From positions 186,001-250,000 of the forward strand of contig CP073750.1 in assembly GCA_024398135.1 (NCBI GenBank): a DNA stretch of 64,000 nucleotides, read 5' to 3'. The stretch's first letter is position 1; the number at the start of each line of letters is the position of its first letter. A program made the translations under genes and the position numbers. Shown here in pieces: positions 53,957-61,963 of the stretch. The stretch is from a bacterium SCSIO 12643. GTDB taxonomy: Bacteria; Bacteroidota; Bacteroidia; Flavobacteriales_G; Salibacteraceae. The notes beneath the pieces are model-generated. The model had not been told where the DNA came from. It saw only the letters and a list, made by a program, of their open reading frames with translations, and searched no databases.

Positions 53957-55390
53957 TTATTGAATTGGCCCTAAGAACATCGTTTTAACCGTGGTTAATG
54001 TTCTATCGGAATTATTAATATTCAATTTAAGTTTTGTTTTATAGTCTGTGACTCTATCCGCATCAATGATCACAAACAATGCTCCTTCTGCAGAACCACC
54101 TGCTGGTACAACCGGAGCATGTCCGATCAATTTCACCTCTGCGCCTTCAAAATCATCAATTACAAAATTAACATCAATTTCGTCTTTTGTTTTATTAATT
54201 ATCTTGTAGGTATATAAATTCTTTAGCTGATCACCTTCTTTTTGATATGTAGTTCCCTGACTTCTTAATACCGTAGCTTCTACTGGAGATCTTAAAGCCA
54301 ATAGAATCACCATTGCTGACATTAACAATCCAAGTACTGCACTATATGCAATTAAACGTGGCGTAAACTTAAATGGCTCCTTTTTCTCAATGTTTTCGAT
54401 AGATGCATATCTAATCAAACCTTTAGGTTTAGAAATACTATCCATAATGCTATCACACGCATCAATACATGCTGTACAATTCACACATTCCAACTGTGTT
54501 CCGTTACGAATATCAATTCCTGTTGGGCACACATCTACGCAGGCTTTACAATCGATACAATCTCCTTTTCCAGCTGCTTCTCTATCTTCGTTTTTCTTAA
54601 ATCTTGCACGTCCATTGGTACTTTCACCTCTTACAAAGTCATACGCCACAACGATTGACTTATTATCTAAAAGTGCCCCCTGAAGTCTTCCATAAGGACA
54701 AACGATGATACAAGCTTGTTCTCTAAATCTCGCAAATACGCCATAAAATACTCCGGTGAAGATGACCATTGATATAAACCCGGTTGTATTTTCAAATGGA
54801 GATGTAGTAAGTAATTCATTTACCTGCTCTACCCCAATGATATAAGAAAGGAAGGTATGGGCGATGATTATGGAAATCAGGATAAATAGAAAATTCTTTA
54901 TGCCTTTCTTTCTGATCTTCTCAGCATTCCATGGCATTTTATCCAATTTCTTTTGTTTTCTCCAATCTCCTTCAATCCAATATTCAATTTTTCTGAATAC
55001 CATCTCCAGAAAAATAGTTTGCGGACATATCCATCCACAGAAAATCCTTCCAAATACTGTTGTAAATAGAATGATAAATACAATTGCCGTTAGCATGGCA
55101 ATTACAAATAGAAAGAAGTCTTGTGGCCAGAATATTTGCCCGAAAATGACAAACTTTCTTTCTATAATGTTAAAAAGTAATAGTGGCTCCCCATCAATTT
55201 TCACAAATGGGCCACCAAATAATATGATTAATAATATCCAGGAAACGATTGACCTTCTGTTATAGAATCTCCCTTTCGGTTTTCTGGGATATACCCATTT
55301 TCTTTTTCCTTCATCGTCAATGGTTCCTATGGAATCTCTAAAAGAACCTCTTTCTTCTAGAATTTCTCCATAATTATTTCCCTCATCCAT
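53957..55390 (-). CDS. ccoG: FixG/CcoG, cbb3 oxidase accessory iron-sulfur protein
   Basis: The 477-residue membrane protein reduces copper for delivery to the cbb3 active site in characterised relatives. After five helices interspersed with CGWICPQTIF and CIIVCPYGR, a double ferredoxin motif follows: CIDCKACVDVCPTGIDIRNG and CVNCTACIDAC. The C-terminal 150 residues form an Ig-like domain. I set the start at ATG 55388-55390; the frame extends to 55423, inside a hairpin. Confidence 0.93.
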   Translation of the reverse strand: MDEGNNYGEILEERGSFRDSIGTIDDEGKRKWVYPRKPKGRFYNRRSIVSWILLIILFGGPFVKIDGEPLLLFNIIERKFVIFGQIFWPQDFFLFVIAMLTAIVFIILFTTVFGRIFCGWICPQTIFLEMVFRKIEYWIEGDWRKQKKLDKMPWNAEKIRKKGIKNFLFILISIIIAHTFLSYIIGVEQVNELLTTSPFENTTGFISMVIFTGVFYGVFARFREQACIIVCPYGRLQGALLDNKSIVVAYDFVRGESTNGRARFKKNEDREAAGKGDCIDCKACVDVCPTGIDIRNGTQLECVNCTACIDACDSIMDSISKPKGLIRYASIENIEKKEPFKFTPRLIAYSAVLGLLMSAMVILLALRSPVEATVLRSQGTTYQKEGDQLKNLYTYKIINKTKDEIDVNFVIDDFEGAEVKLIGHAPVVPAGGSAEGALFVIIDADRVTDYKTKLKLNINNSDRTLTTVKTMFLGPIQ

Positions 55391-55417
55391 ATCAAATCTT
55401 TTATTGTGTAGAAAACA

Positions 55418-55459
55418 AAACACCTTGAAAGAGCTGTAGTACAGTCAATCAAGGTGTTT
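55418..55459 (-). terminator. Hairpin between ccoP and ccoG
   Basis: AAACACCTTGA (55418-55428) and TCAAGGTGTTT (55449-55459) form an 11-bp stem. The 20-base loop contains CTGTAGTACAG, itself palindromic. On the minus strand the stem leads into TTTTGTTTTC, so it may end part of the transcripts and lower ccoGH expression relative to the structural genes. Confidence 0.65.
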
Positions 55460-55496
55460 CATATTGTTATTTTGTATTCATGAATATCCTTTCGGA

Positions 55497-56573
55497 TTAT
55501 TCACCTGTCCACTTGTCGCCTTCAGGTGCTTTTCCGCCTTCAGGATTTGTTCCTTGTAAGCTTAATACAAAACTAGCTACTTTTTGAATATCAGTTGGTG
55601 ACAATTGTGACTCCCAGGAAATCATTCCTTTTTCAGGAACACCAACTTTAATGGTACGGAATACATTTTTAATTCCTCCACCATGTAACCAATACTCATC
55701 TGTTAAGTTTGGACCTACACTACCACCACCATTTGGTAAGTGACAAGCTACACAATTCGTATTATAAATCTCAGCTCCAGCAGCTAAATCAGCTTCAGAA
55801 GTCAATAGAGTTGCAGAATTCTCATCTACACTTGCACCACGTTTTGCAGCTTCTTCTTCAGCTAATTTCATTTCAGCCACAAACTCGTTATGTCCTACAT
55901 GACTATCTACATTAAACAGATAATACCACATATACACACCTGAGAAGAAAATAGTGATATAGAATCCCATCAACCACCAAGGTGGAAGGTTATTATCTAA
56001 CTCGTGAATTCCATCATAATCATGATCTAACAAGATTTCATCCTCATGCTCTATCGCTACTGCATCGGTTAAACCTAAGCTACTGAACATACCATCTTCT
56101 GTGGTAACCTCAGCATCTTCAGCACTCGCTTTTAATGCATTCGTAATTTTCTTTACATTCACCAACAAGATGATGATCACAAATAATAAAAAAGCATTAA
56201 TTGAGATTAAAAGTAATTCCAGGCTTGAATCTAACACAAATTCTGAAGAACCTCCTCCTTGTGCAAAAACACTCGTACTTGATATCAAAAGTAAACCTGT
56301 AAGAGCTGTTGCTGCATTAGGTGCATATTTTTTCCAGATCGATACATTTCCAGTTAATGATTTAAACACACTAGAAATAACGTATAGCAATACGATTTGC
56401 ACCACCATCATTCCCACTAAAATGTAGGTCAAACTTGTATCACTAATTCCGCTTTCGCCTCCATTGGCAAACGCCCCGAATGATGAAAGCATCATGGCGG
56501 ATAACAGGGCATATTTAAGTCTCCCGCTTTGGGCAACTATATTCTTAGTTTGGTTGAATATTTTCATTTCCAA
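55497..56573 (-). CDS. ccoP: cbb3 cytochrome c oxidase subunit III (CcoP)
   Basis: The 358-residue subunit delivers electrons from soluble cytochrome c. Only one heme motif, CVACH at 274-278, is present, with GPNLTDEYWLHGG and the methionine ligand region KGMISWESQL. Classic CcoP has two heme motifs. The N-terminus contains two signal-like plus membrane units (about 20-70 and 86-140) before a third helix (about 198-220), so it looks as if an N-terminal unit was duplicated or fused. It follows ccoQ by 11 bases. Confidence 0.92.
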   Translation of the reverse strand: MEMKIFNQTKNIVAQSGRLKYALLSAMMLSSFGAFANGGESGISDTSLTYILVGMMVVQIVLLYVISSVFKSLTGNVSIWKKYAPNAATALTGLLLISSTSVFAQGGGSSEFVLDSSLELLLISINAFLLFVIIILLVNVKKITNALKASAEDAEVTTEDGMFSSLGLTDAVAIEHEDEILLDHDYDGIHELDNNLPPWWLMGFYITIFFSGVYMWYYLFNVDSHVGHNEFVAEMKLAEEEAAKRGASVDENSATLLTSEADLAAGAEIYNTNCVACHLPNGGGSVGPNLTDEYWLHGGGIKNVFRTIKVGVPEKGMISWESQLSPTDIQKVASFVLSLQGTNPEGGKAPEGDKWTGE

Positions 56574-56584
56574 ATAATTTTCGA

Positions 56585-56776
56585 TTAAATATTAATTTTC
56601 ATTTCGTCATCCTGAAAAGGCAAACTAGAAATTTCATCTGCTGTTCCCTTCTCCATTGAGAAAAAAGCGTAGTAAGAAACGTACAAAAAGATCAGAACGA
56701 ACATTACTAAGGCTACTGAAGCCAGATAATCCATTCCTTCAATTGTCGCTAGATGATTTTTTATAAACTTTAACAT
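56585..56776 (-). CDS. ccoQ: cbb3 oxidase small subunit CcoQ
   Basis: The 63-residue single-helix membrane protein stabilises the cbb3 complex. Its position between ccoNO and ccoP, one helix (about 17-38) and short polar tail support the call. It is preceded by a perfect hairpin in the gap to ccoNO and lies 11 bases from ccoP. Confidence 0.85.
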   Translation of the reverse strand: MLKFIKNHLATIEGMDYLASVALVMFVLIFLYVSYYAFFSMEKGTADEISSLPFQDDEMKINI

Positions 56777-56793
56777 GACTTTCTTAGTTTGTA

Positions 56794-56819
56794 GCTCCTC
56801 TTCTATTTAGAAGAGGAGC
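56794..56819 (-). repeat. Perfect hairpin between ccoNO and ccoQ
   Basis: GCTCCTCTTCT (56794-56804), a 4-base loop and AGAAGAGGAGC (56809-56819) make a perfect 11-bp stem without a following T tract. In operon context it is more likely an RNA-processing or stabilising element than a terminator. Confidence 0.65.
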
Positions 56820-56833
56820 ATTTTCAAATTGAC

Positions 56834-58993
56834 TTATTTTTTATGAATATCAGTTCCCAACCTTTGTAGATAAGCAATCAATGCAACAATCTCTTTATCT
56901 GGAGAACATTCGATACCCTTAGCTTTTAGATTTTTAGAAATTTGCACAGCTTGCTTTTCTAAATCCGCCATTGCTTGTGCTTCATACCCTTCTGGGTAAG
57001 GAACACCGATCTTACGTAATGCACCGATCTTATCTTCTAAGTGCGATGTATTCATTACATCTCTAATAATCCAAGGATATCTTGGCATAATCGAATTTGG
57101 ACTTGTAGTTTCTGGATCGAACATATGATTGTAATGCCAATCATCACTATACTTTCCACCTAATCTATGTAAGTCCGGACCTGTTCTTTTAGAACCCCAT
57201 AAGTGTGGGTGGTCGTAAACATACTCACCTGCTTTAGAATATTCCATTCCATTAGGATCGTATCTCACTACCTCACTTCTGAAAGGTCTAATCATTTGAG
57301 AGTGACAGTTATTACATCCTTCTCTAATATAAATATCTCTACCTTCTAACTCTAACGGAGTATATGGTTGTACACTGGTAATTGTAGGAACATTAGACTT
57401 AATCAAGAATGTAGGTAACATCTCAATTGCACCACCAATCGCTACTGCTACGAAAGTCCAAACCATAAATTGAACTGGTTTTCTTTCAATCCATCTGTGC
57501 CAGTGGTCACCTGAATGTTTAGTATATGTAGTAGTTAATGCAGGAGCAGAAGCAGCTTCAACTTTAGACAAAGTACCTTGTGCAGCTGTTTTAACCAGGT
57601 TCCATGTTGCTAATAAAATACCAGTGAAATATAATAACCCTCCTAAAGCTCTTAGTTTATATAAAGGAGCCAGTACAGTTACAGTTTGTAAGAAGTTTGG
57701 ATAAGCCAACATTCCTTCATCTGTGAATTGTTTCCACATAGATGCTTGTACCCATCCTGCCCAATACATTGGAATAGCCCAGAATAACAATCCTAAAGTT
57801 CCAATCCAGAAGTGAACGTTTGCTAATTTAATAGACCAAAGTTTAGTGTTCCACATTTTTGGTACTAACCAGTAGAACATACCAAATGTTAAGAATCCAT
57901 TCCATCCTAGTGCTCCAACGTGAACGTGAGCAGGAATCCAGTCAGTGTAGTGTGCAATTGCATTTAATGATTTCACAGAAAGCATAGGTCCTTCAAAAGT
58001 TGACATACCGTATGCAGTAATTGCAATTACAAAGAATTTTAATACTGGTTCTTCACGAACTCTATCCCAGGCACCTCTTAATGTTAACAATCCGTTGATC
58101 ATACCACCCCAAGAAGGGAAAATCAACATCACTGAGAATGCAGTACCTAATGTTTGTGCCCAATCTGGTAAAGCTGTATATAATAAGTGGTGAGGACCAG
58201 CCCAGATATACAAGAAAATTAATGCCCAGAAGTGAATAATCGATAATCTATAAGAGTAAACGGGTCTTCTTGCCGCTTTAGGCACGAAGTAATACATCAG
58301 ACCCAAGTATGGCGTAGTTAAGAAGAATGCCACCGCATTGTGACCATACCACCATTGTACCAATGCATCTTGTACACCTGCATACCATGAATATGATTTA
58401 AACATATGCACCGGCATCTCGAAAGAGTTTACTACGTGTAATAAAGCTACAGTAATGAAAGTTGCCAAATAGAACCAAATAGCCACATACATATGACGCT
58501 CTCTACGCTTGATAATGGTCATAATCATGTTTAAACCAAACACAACCCAAATCAAGGTAATTGCAATATCAATAGGCCATTCTAATTCAGCATACTCTTT
58601 ACTTGTTGTAATCCCTAAAGGCAACGTAATTGCTGCAGAAAGAATGATTAACTGCCATCCCCAGAAGTTGATGTTGGATAACATCTTACTCCACATTGGC
58701 GTTTTAAGAAGACGAGGCATTGAATAATAAACCCCAGCAAAAATTCCGTTACCCACAAAAGCAAAAATTACCGCATTCGTATGAAGCGGTCTAATTCTAC
58801 CGAAAGTGGTATAAGCCAAGTCGAAATTCAACACCGGAAATGCTAACTGTAATGCTACGGTTAATCCCACAAGCATACCAATTATTCCGAATGCTACGGA
58901 GGCGATAATAAACTTCCTTACGATATCATTATCGTACTCGAAGTGTTCTACGTTACCGGAAACATGTTCCGGATTGGTAATTGTTTCTGCCAT
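56834..58993 (-). CDS. ccoNO: Fused cbb3 cytochrome c oxidase subunits I and II (CcoN-CcoO)
   Basis: The 719-residue catalytic chain reduces oxygen at high affinity. The CcoN part (1-about 470) has heme and copper ligands at H71, H218 (WYGHN), H268-H269 (GPHH) and the HVH at 356-358. The CcoO part (about 505-719) has a membrane helix and the heme motif CNNCH at 560-564. The CcoN-CcoO fusion is typical of Bacteroidota. It follows ccoS by 30 bases. Confidence 0.96.
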   Translation of the reverse strand: MAETITNPEHVSGNVEHFEYDNDIVRKFIIASVAFGIIGMLVGLTVALQLAFPVLNFDLAYTTFGRIRPLHTNAVIFAFVGNGIFAGVYYSMPRLLKTPMWSKMLSNINFWGWQLIILSAAITLPLGITTSKEYAELEWPIDIAITLIWVVFGLNMIMTIIKRRERHMYVAIWFYLATFITVALLHVVNSFEMPVHMFKSYSWYAGVQDALVQWWYGHNAVAFFLTTPYLGLMYYFVPKAARRPVYSYRLSIIHFWALIFLYIWAGPHHLLYTALPDWAQTLGTAFSVMLIFPSWGGMINGLLTLRGAWDRVREEPVLKFFVIAITAYGMSTFEGPMLSVKSLNAIAHYTDWIPAHVHVGALGWNGFLTFGMFYWLVPKMWNTKLWSIKLANVHFWIGTLGLLFWAIPMYWAGWVQASMWKQFTDEGMLAYPNFLQTVTVLAPLYKLRALGGLLYFTGILLATWNLVKTAAQGTLSKVEAASAPALTTTYTKHSGDHWHRWIERKPVQFMVWTFVAVAIGGAIEMLPTFLIKSNVPTITSVQPYTPLELEGRDIYIREGCNNCHSQMIRPFRSEVVRYDPNGMEYSKAGEYVYDHPHLWGSKRTGPDLHRLGGKYSDDWHYNHMFDPETTSPNSIMPRYPWIIRDVMNTSHLEDKIGALRKIGVPYPEGYEAQAMADLEKQAVQISKNLKAKGIECSPDKEIVALIAYLQRLGTDIHKK

Positions 58994-59023
58994 TTTTAGC
59001 GATTTAATTGTTTTCTGATTATT

Positions 59024-59215
59024 TTATTTTGATTGTGTTTTTACTTTTTTGGAAGGGTTAATCTCCTGTTCATAGTTTTCATCATCAAATAACATGCGTA
59101 CCGAAGGCGTATAGTCATCCTCATATTGTCCATTCTTAATGGCCCAGAAAAAAGCTCCTAAAAAGAATAAAGCAGCTAACAAACTGAATCCCACTAAAAT
59201 AAAAATTACGCTCAT
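59024..59215 (-). CDS. ccoS: cbb3 oxidase maturation protein CcoS
   Basis: The 63-residue single-helix membrane protein (helix about 4-27) carries the family pattern FWAIKNGQYEDDYTPSVRMLFDDE. In other bacteria CcoS is needed to insert heme b and copper into CcoN. It is the first gene of the structural operon, 30 bases ahead of ccoNO. Confidence 0.92.
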   Translation of the reverse strand: MSVIFILVGFSLLAALFFLGAFFWAIKNGQYEDDYTPSVRMLFDDENYEQEINPSKKVKTQSK

Positions 59216-59287
59216 TTTAACGCTTTTTAACGATTAACCTAAACAAATATCATATCGAATTGTGACCTAAAACGTGAGCCGCATCAA

Positions 59288-59307
59288 GATGAAATATGAC
59301 TTTCATC
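59288..59307 (-). promoter_or_regulatory. Inverted repeat upstream of the cco operon
   Basis: GATGAAA and TTTCATC flank a 6-base spacer, a perfect 7-bp dyad about 70 bases before the ccoS ATG. A near-consensus core GATATTTG at 59246-59253 on the minus strand would put the dyad about 59 bases upstream of transcription start. The Fnr consensus is not matched, so the regulator is unknown. Confidence 0.4.
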
Positions 59308-59374
59308 ATACATTTGTCATTGGATTGTCATGGGTAAAGTTAAAAATTAAAGTAAAACTAAATCTAAATCAGTG

Positions 59375-61795
59375 TTATAAGTTTCTTTTTCTTGCTGACA
59401 ATCGAATAGATAGGGTAATAAATGAAACAACGGTTATTGAGCTAATTGGCATTAGTATTGCTGCGAATAGAGGTGTCACCAAACCTTGAATGGCAAATAA
59501 CATTCCTAAAGAATTATAAAACAATGAAATCGCAAAACTCGTTTTAACCACCTGAATTGTCTTTTTAGAAAATCTCATAAAACCTTCTAAATTCACAAAA
59601 TTTGCGGCATCCAAAATAGCATCACATGCCGGGGTGAAATTATATACCTCATCACTCACCGCTAGTCCTACATTGGCTTGTTTTAAAGCTCCAGCATCAT
59701 TTAATCCATCACCTACCATTAAAACTTTTGCCCCTTGATCTTGTAATGCTTTGACATAATCCAGTTTATCTTGAGGTGATTGATTAAAATGTAGATTTTC
59801 TCGCTCAAAATAGTTTGATAAATTCTCCATTTCTGATGAGTTATCTCCAGAAATCAAATGAAGATTAAACTGATCATTCTTTAGCTTTTGAATCAATTCG
59901 GCAATGCCAGTTCTATATTGTTTTTTAATAATAAAATACCCTAAAACTTTAGCATCTATTTGTACGAAAACTCGAGAGGACAAATCCTTTTTAATCTCTC
60001 CGTTATACTCCACAAAACTCGCAGCTCCTAATTTCAAATGCTCCCCATCAACCGTTCCCTGAATTCCCTGAGAAACAACTTCTTTGTACCCTTCAACTGC
60101 TACGGTTGTCATCCCGTGCATATGTTGATAAATCGCTTTACTTAATGGGTGAGTAGAATTTGCAACTAATGAGAATATCATTTGATTTTGCGCTTCTGTC
60201 AGATCACCTCCAACAAAATGGACCGACTCATCTCCGGATTGGGTTAATGTCCCGGTTTTATCAAACACGATAGTGTCCACTTCCGACATCTTCTCGACCG
60301 TTTCTGCATTTTTCAGATAAAAACGATTTCGTCCAAAAATCGTCATCGTATTTCCAAAAGAAAAAGGCAATGTCAGAGCTAAAGCGCATGGACACGCAAT
60401 AATTAATACCGATGTAAATACTTTTAAAGCTGTAGTAACTCCGCTCCCCCACCAAAATAATAAGGTTAGGGATGCCACGATTAGTACAAAAAAGGTAAAG
60501 TACTTACTCACCTTATTCACTACACTTTGATATTGCGATTCTTCTTTCGCAAATGCATCCTGATTCCAAAGTCTGGTCAGATAAGATTGAGATACCGGTT
60601 TCTTTACCTTTATCTTAATTGAAGCACCTAACTGTCTTCCTCCTGCAAACAGTTTATCACCTTTCGTTTTTTCAATCGGAATAGACTCTCCCGTCACAAA
60701 ACTATAATCGATTTTTGCAGTATCACTTAACAATTCCGCATCTGTAGGTATAATCTCCTGATTTCTAAGAATCACTTCATCATTGATCTCCAATGTGCCT
60801 ACTGGAACAGGCTCTTCTCTATCCGCAAATACTTTAACAACAGCTAATGGGAAGTAAGATTTATAATCCCGTTCGAATGATAATGCCTGATACGTCCTGT
60901 TTTGATACCATTTTCCAACCAGTAACAAAAACACAAACATGGTAAAAGAATCCATAAATCCACTTCCGGTTTGTGTAATGATCTCGTACGCACTACGACT
61001 AAATAAAGTCATGATCCCAACGGATATTGGGAAATCTATATTAATGTATCGTTTGATTAAAGCTTTATATGCGGAAACAAAATAGTCTGACGCACTGTAA
61101 AACAAAACTGGTGTCGCCAGAAATAAATTAAGATACCCAAATAGTTTTTTAAAGCTCTCATCCAAATAATCATTGGTATCGAAATAATCCGGAAAACTCA
61201 ACAACATTATGTTTCCAAAAGCAAATCCAGCTACACCAAGTTGATAAAAGAATTTCTTGTTTTCCTTCTTTGATTCCTTTTTCTTAAAATCCTCTAAAGA
61301 AATGTTGGGTTCATATCCTATTGAGGACATCAACTCTACTACTTTTCGCAAAGAAATTTTTTCAGTTTTGAAAACCACATACACCTCTTTCTTTAAAAAG
61401 TTAACTGTTGATCGAATAATTCCGTCCTCCAGTCTATGCATATTTTCCAATAACCAAATACACGAACTACAATGTATTTTAGGCACATAAAATTTTATGC
61501 TCGCAACTCCCCCATCTTCAAAATCCAATAGCCCCTGTTTAACCTCATCATTATCTAAAAAGGCATATTTATTTCCAATGGCTTTGAGAATTTTATTACC
61601 CGGGTTGTTTTCAATTCCATAGTAATTGTTCAGTCCATTTTCATCTAAGATTTCATAAACCGTTTTACATCCTTCACAACAAAACTTATGTTCATACGCC
61701 TCTATGACAACCTCTTCAAAATCACTTCCACAATGATAACAGGTGTTCTCATTTTTTTCGGATAATTCCGTTTCTCTTTTTATTCCCTGTATCAT
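59375..61795 (-). CDS. ccoI: CcoI, copper-transporting P-type ATPase for cbb3 oxidase assembly
   Basis: The 806-residue ATPase exports copper for the oxidase active site. An N-terminal cysteine-rich domain (C19, C22, C39, C40, C43) precedes a heavy-metal domain with HCSSC (108-112). The actuator loop TGES is at 368-371, the ion-binding CPC at 468-470 and the phosphorylation site DKTGT at 512-516. It lies just upstream of ccoS with a 159-base gap on the same strand and a near-consensus promoter in front. Confidence 0.95.
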   Translation of the reverse strand: MIQGIKRETELSEKNENTCYHCGSDFEEVVIEAYEHKFCCEGCKTVYEILDENGLNNYYGIENNPGNKILKAIGNKYAFLDNDEVKQGLLDFEDGGVASIKFYVPKIHCSSCIWLLENMHRLEDGIIRSTVNFLKKEVYVVFKTEKISLRKVVELMSSIGYEPNISLEDFKKKESKKENKKFFYQLGVAGFAFGNIMLLSFPDYFDTNDYLDESFKKLFGYLNLFLATPVLFYSASDYFVSAYKALIKRYINIDFPISVGIMTLFSRSAYEIITQTGSGFMDSFTMFVFLLLVGKWYQNRTYQALSFERDYKSYFPLAVVKVFADREEPVPVGTLEINDEVILRNQEIIPTDAELLSDTAKIDYSFVTGESIPIEKTKGDKLFAGGRQLGASIKIKVKKPVSQSYLTRLWNQDAFAKEESQYQSVVNKVSKYFTFFVLIVASLTLLFWWGSGVTTALKVFTSVLIIACPCALALTLPFSFGNTMTIFGRNRFYLKNAETVEKMSEVDTIVFDKTGTLTQSGDESVHFVGGDLTEAQNQMIFSLVANSTHPLSKAIYQHMHGMTTVAVEGYKEVVSQGIQGTVDGEHLKLGAASFVEYNGEIKKDLSSRVFVQIDAKVLGYFIIKKQYRTGIAELIQKLKNDQFNLHLISGDNSSEMENLSNYFERENLHFNQSPQDKLDYVKALQDQGAKVLMVGDGLNDAGALKQANVGLAVSDEVYNFTPACDAILDAANFVNLEGFMRFSKKTIQVVKTSFAISLFYNSLGMLFAIQGLVTPLFAAILMPISSITVVSFITLSIRLSARKRNL

Positions 61796-61963
61796 ACTCT
61801 GAACTATTGCGCGTGCAAAAGTGAGTCACCCTTAGTTTTTTACCAAACTTTTCATTCAATTTGGTAAAACTTTTAACTCATTGATCAATATGTTTAAATC
61901 TAATGCTGTTACTCAATTTTACGTATTTAATTCTCTATTTTTCACTTAGAATCACCACCCCAA

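Noticed and set aside
54390-55265. Plus-strand ORFs opposite ccoG
   Set aside because: ccoG is certain from its ferredoxin motifs; these are antisense shadows.
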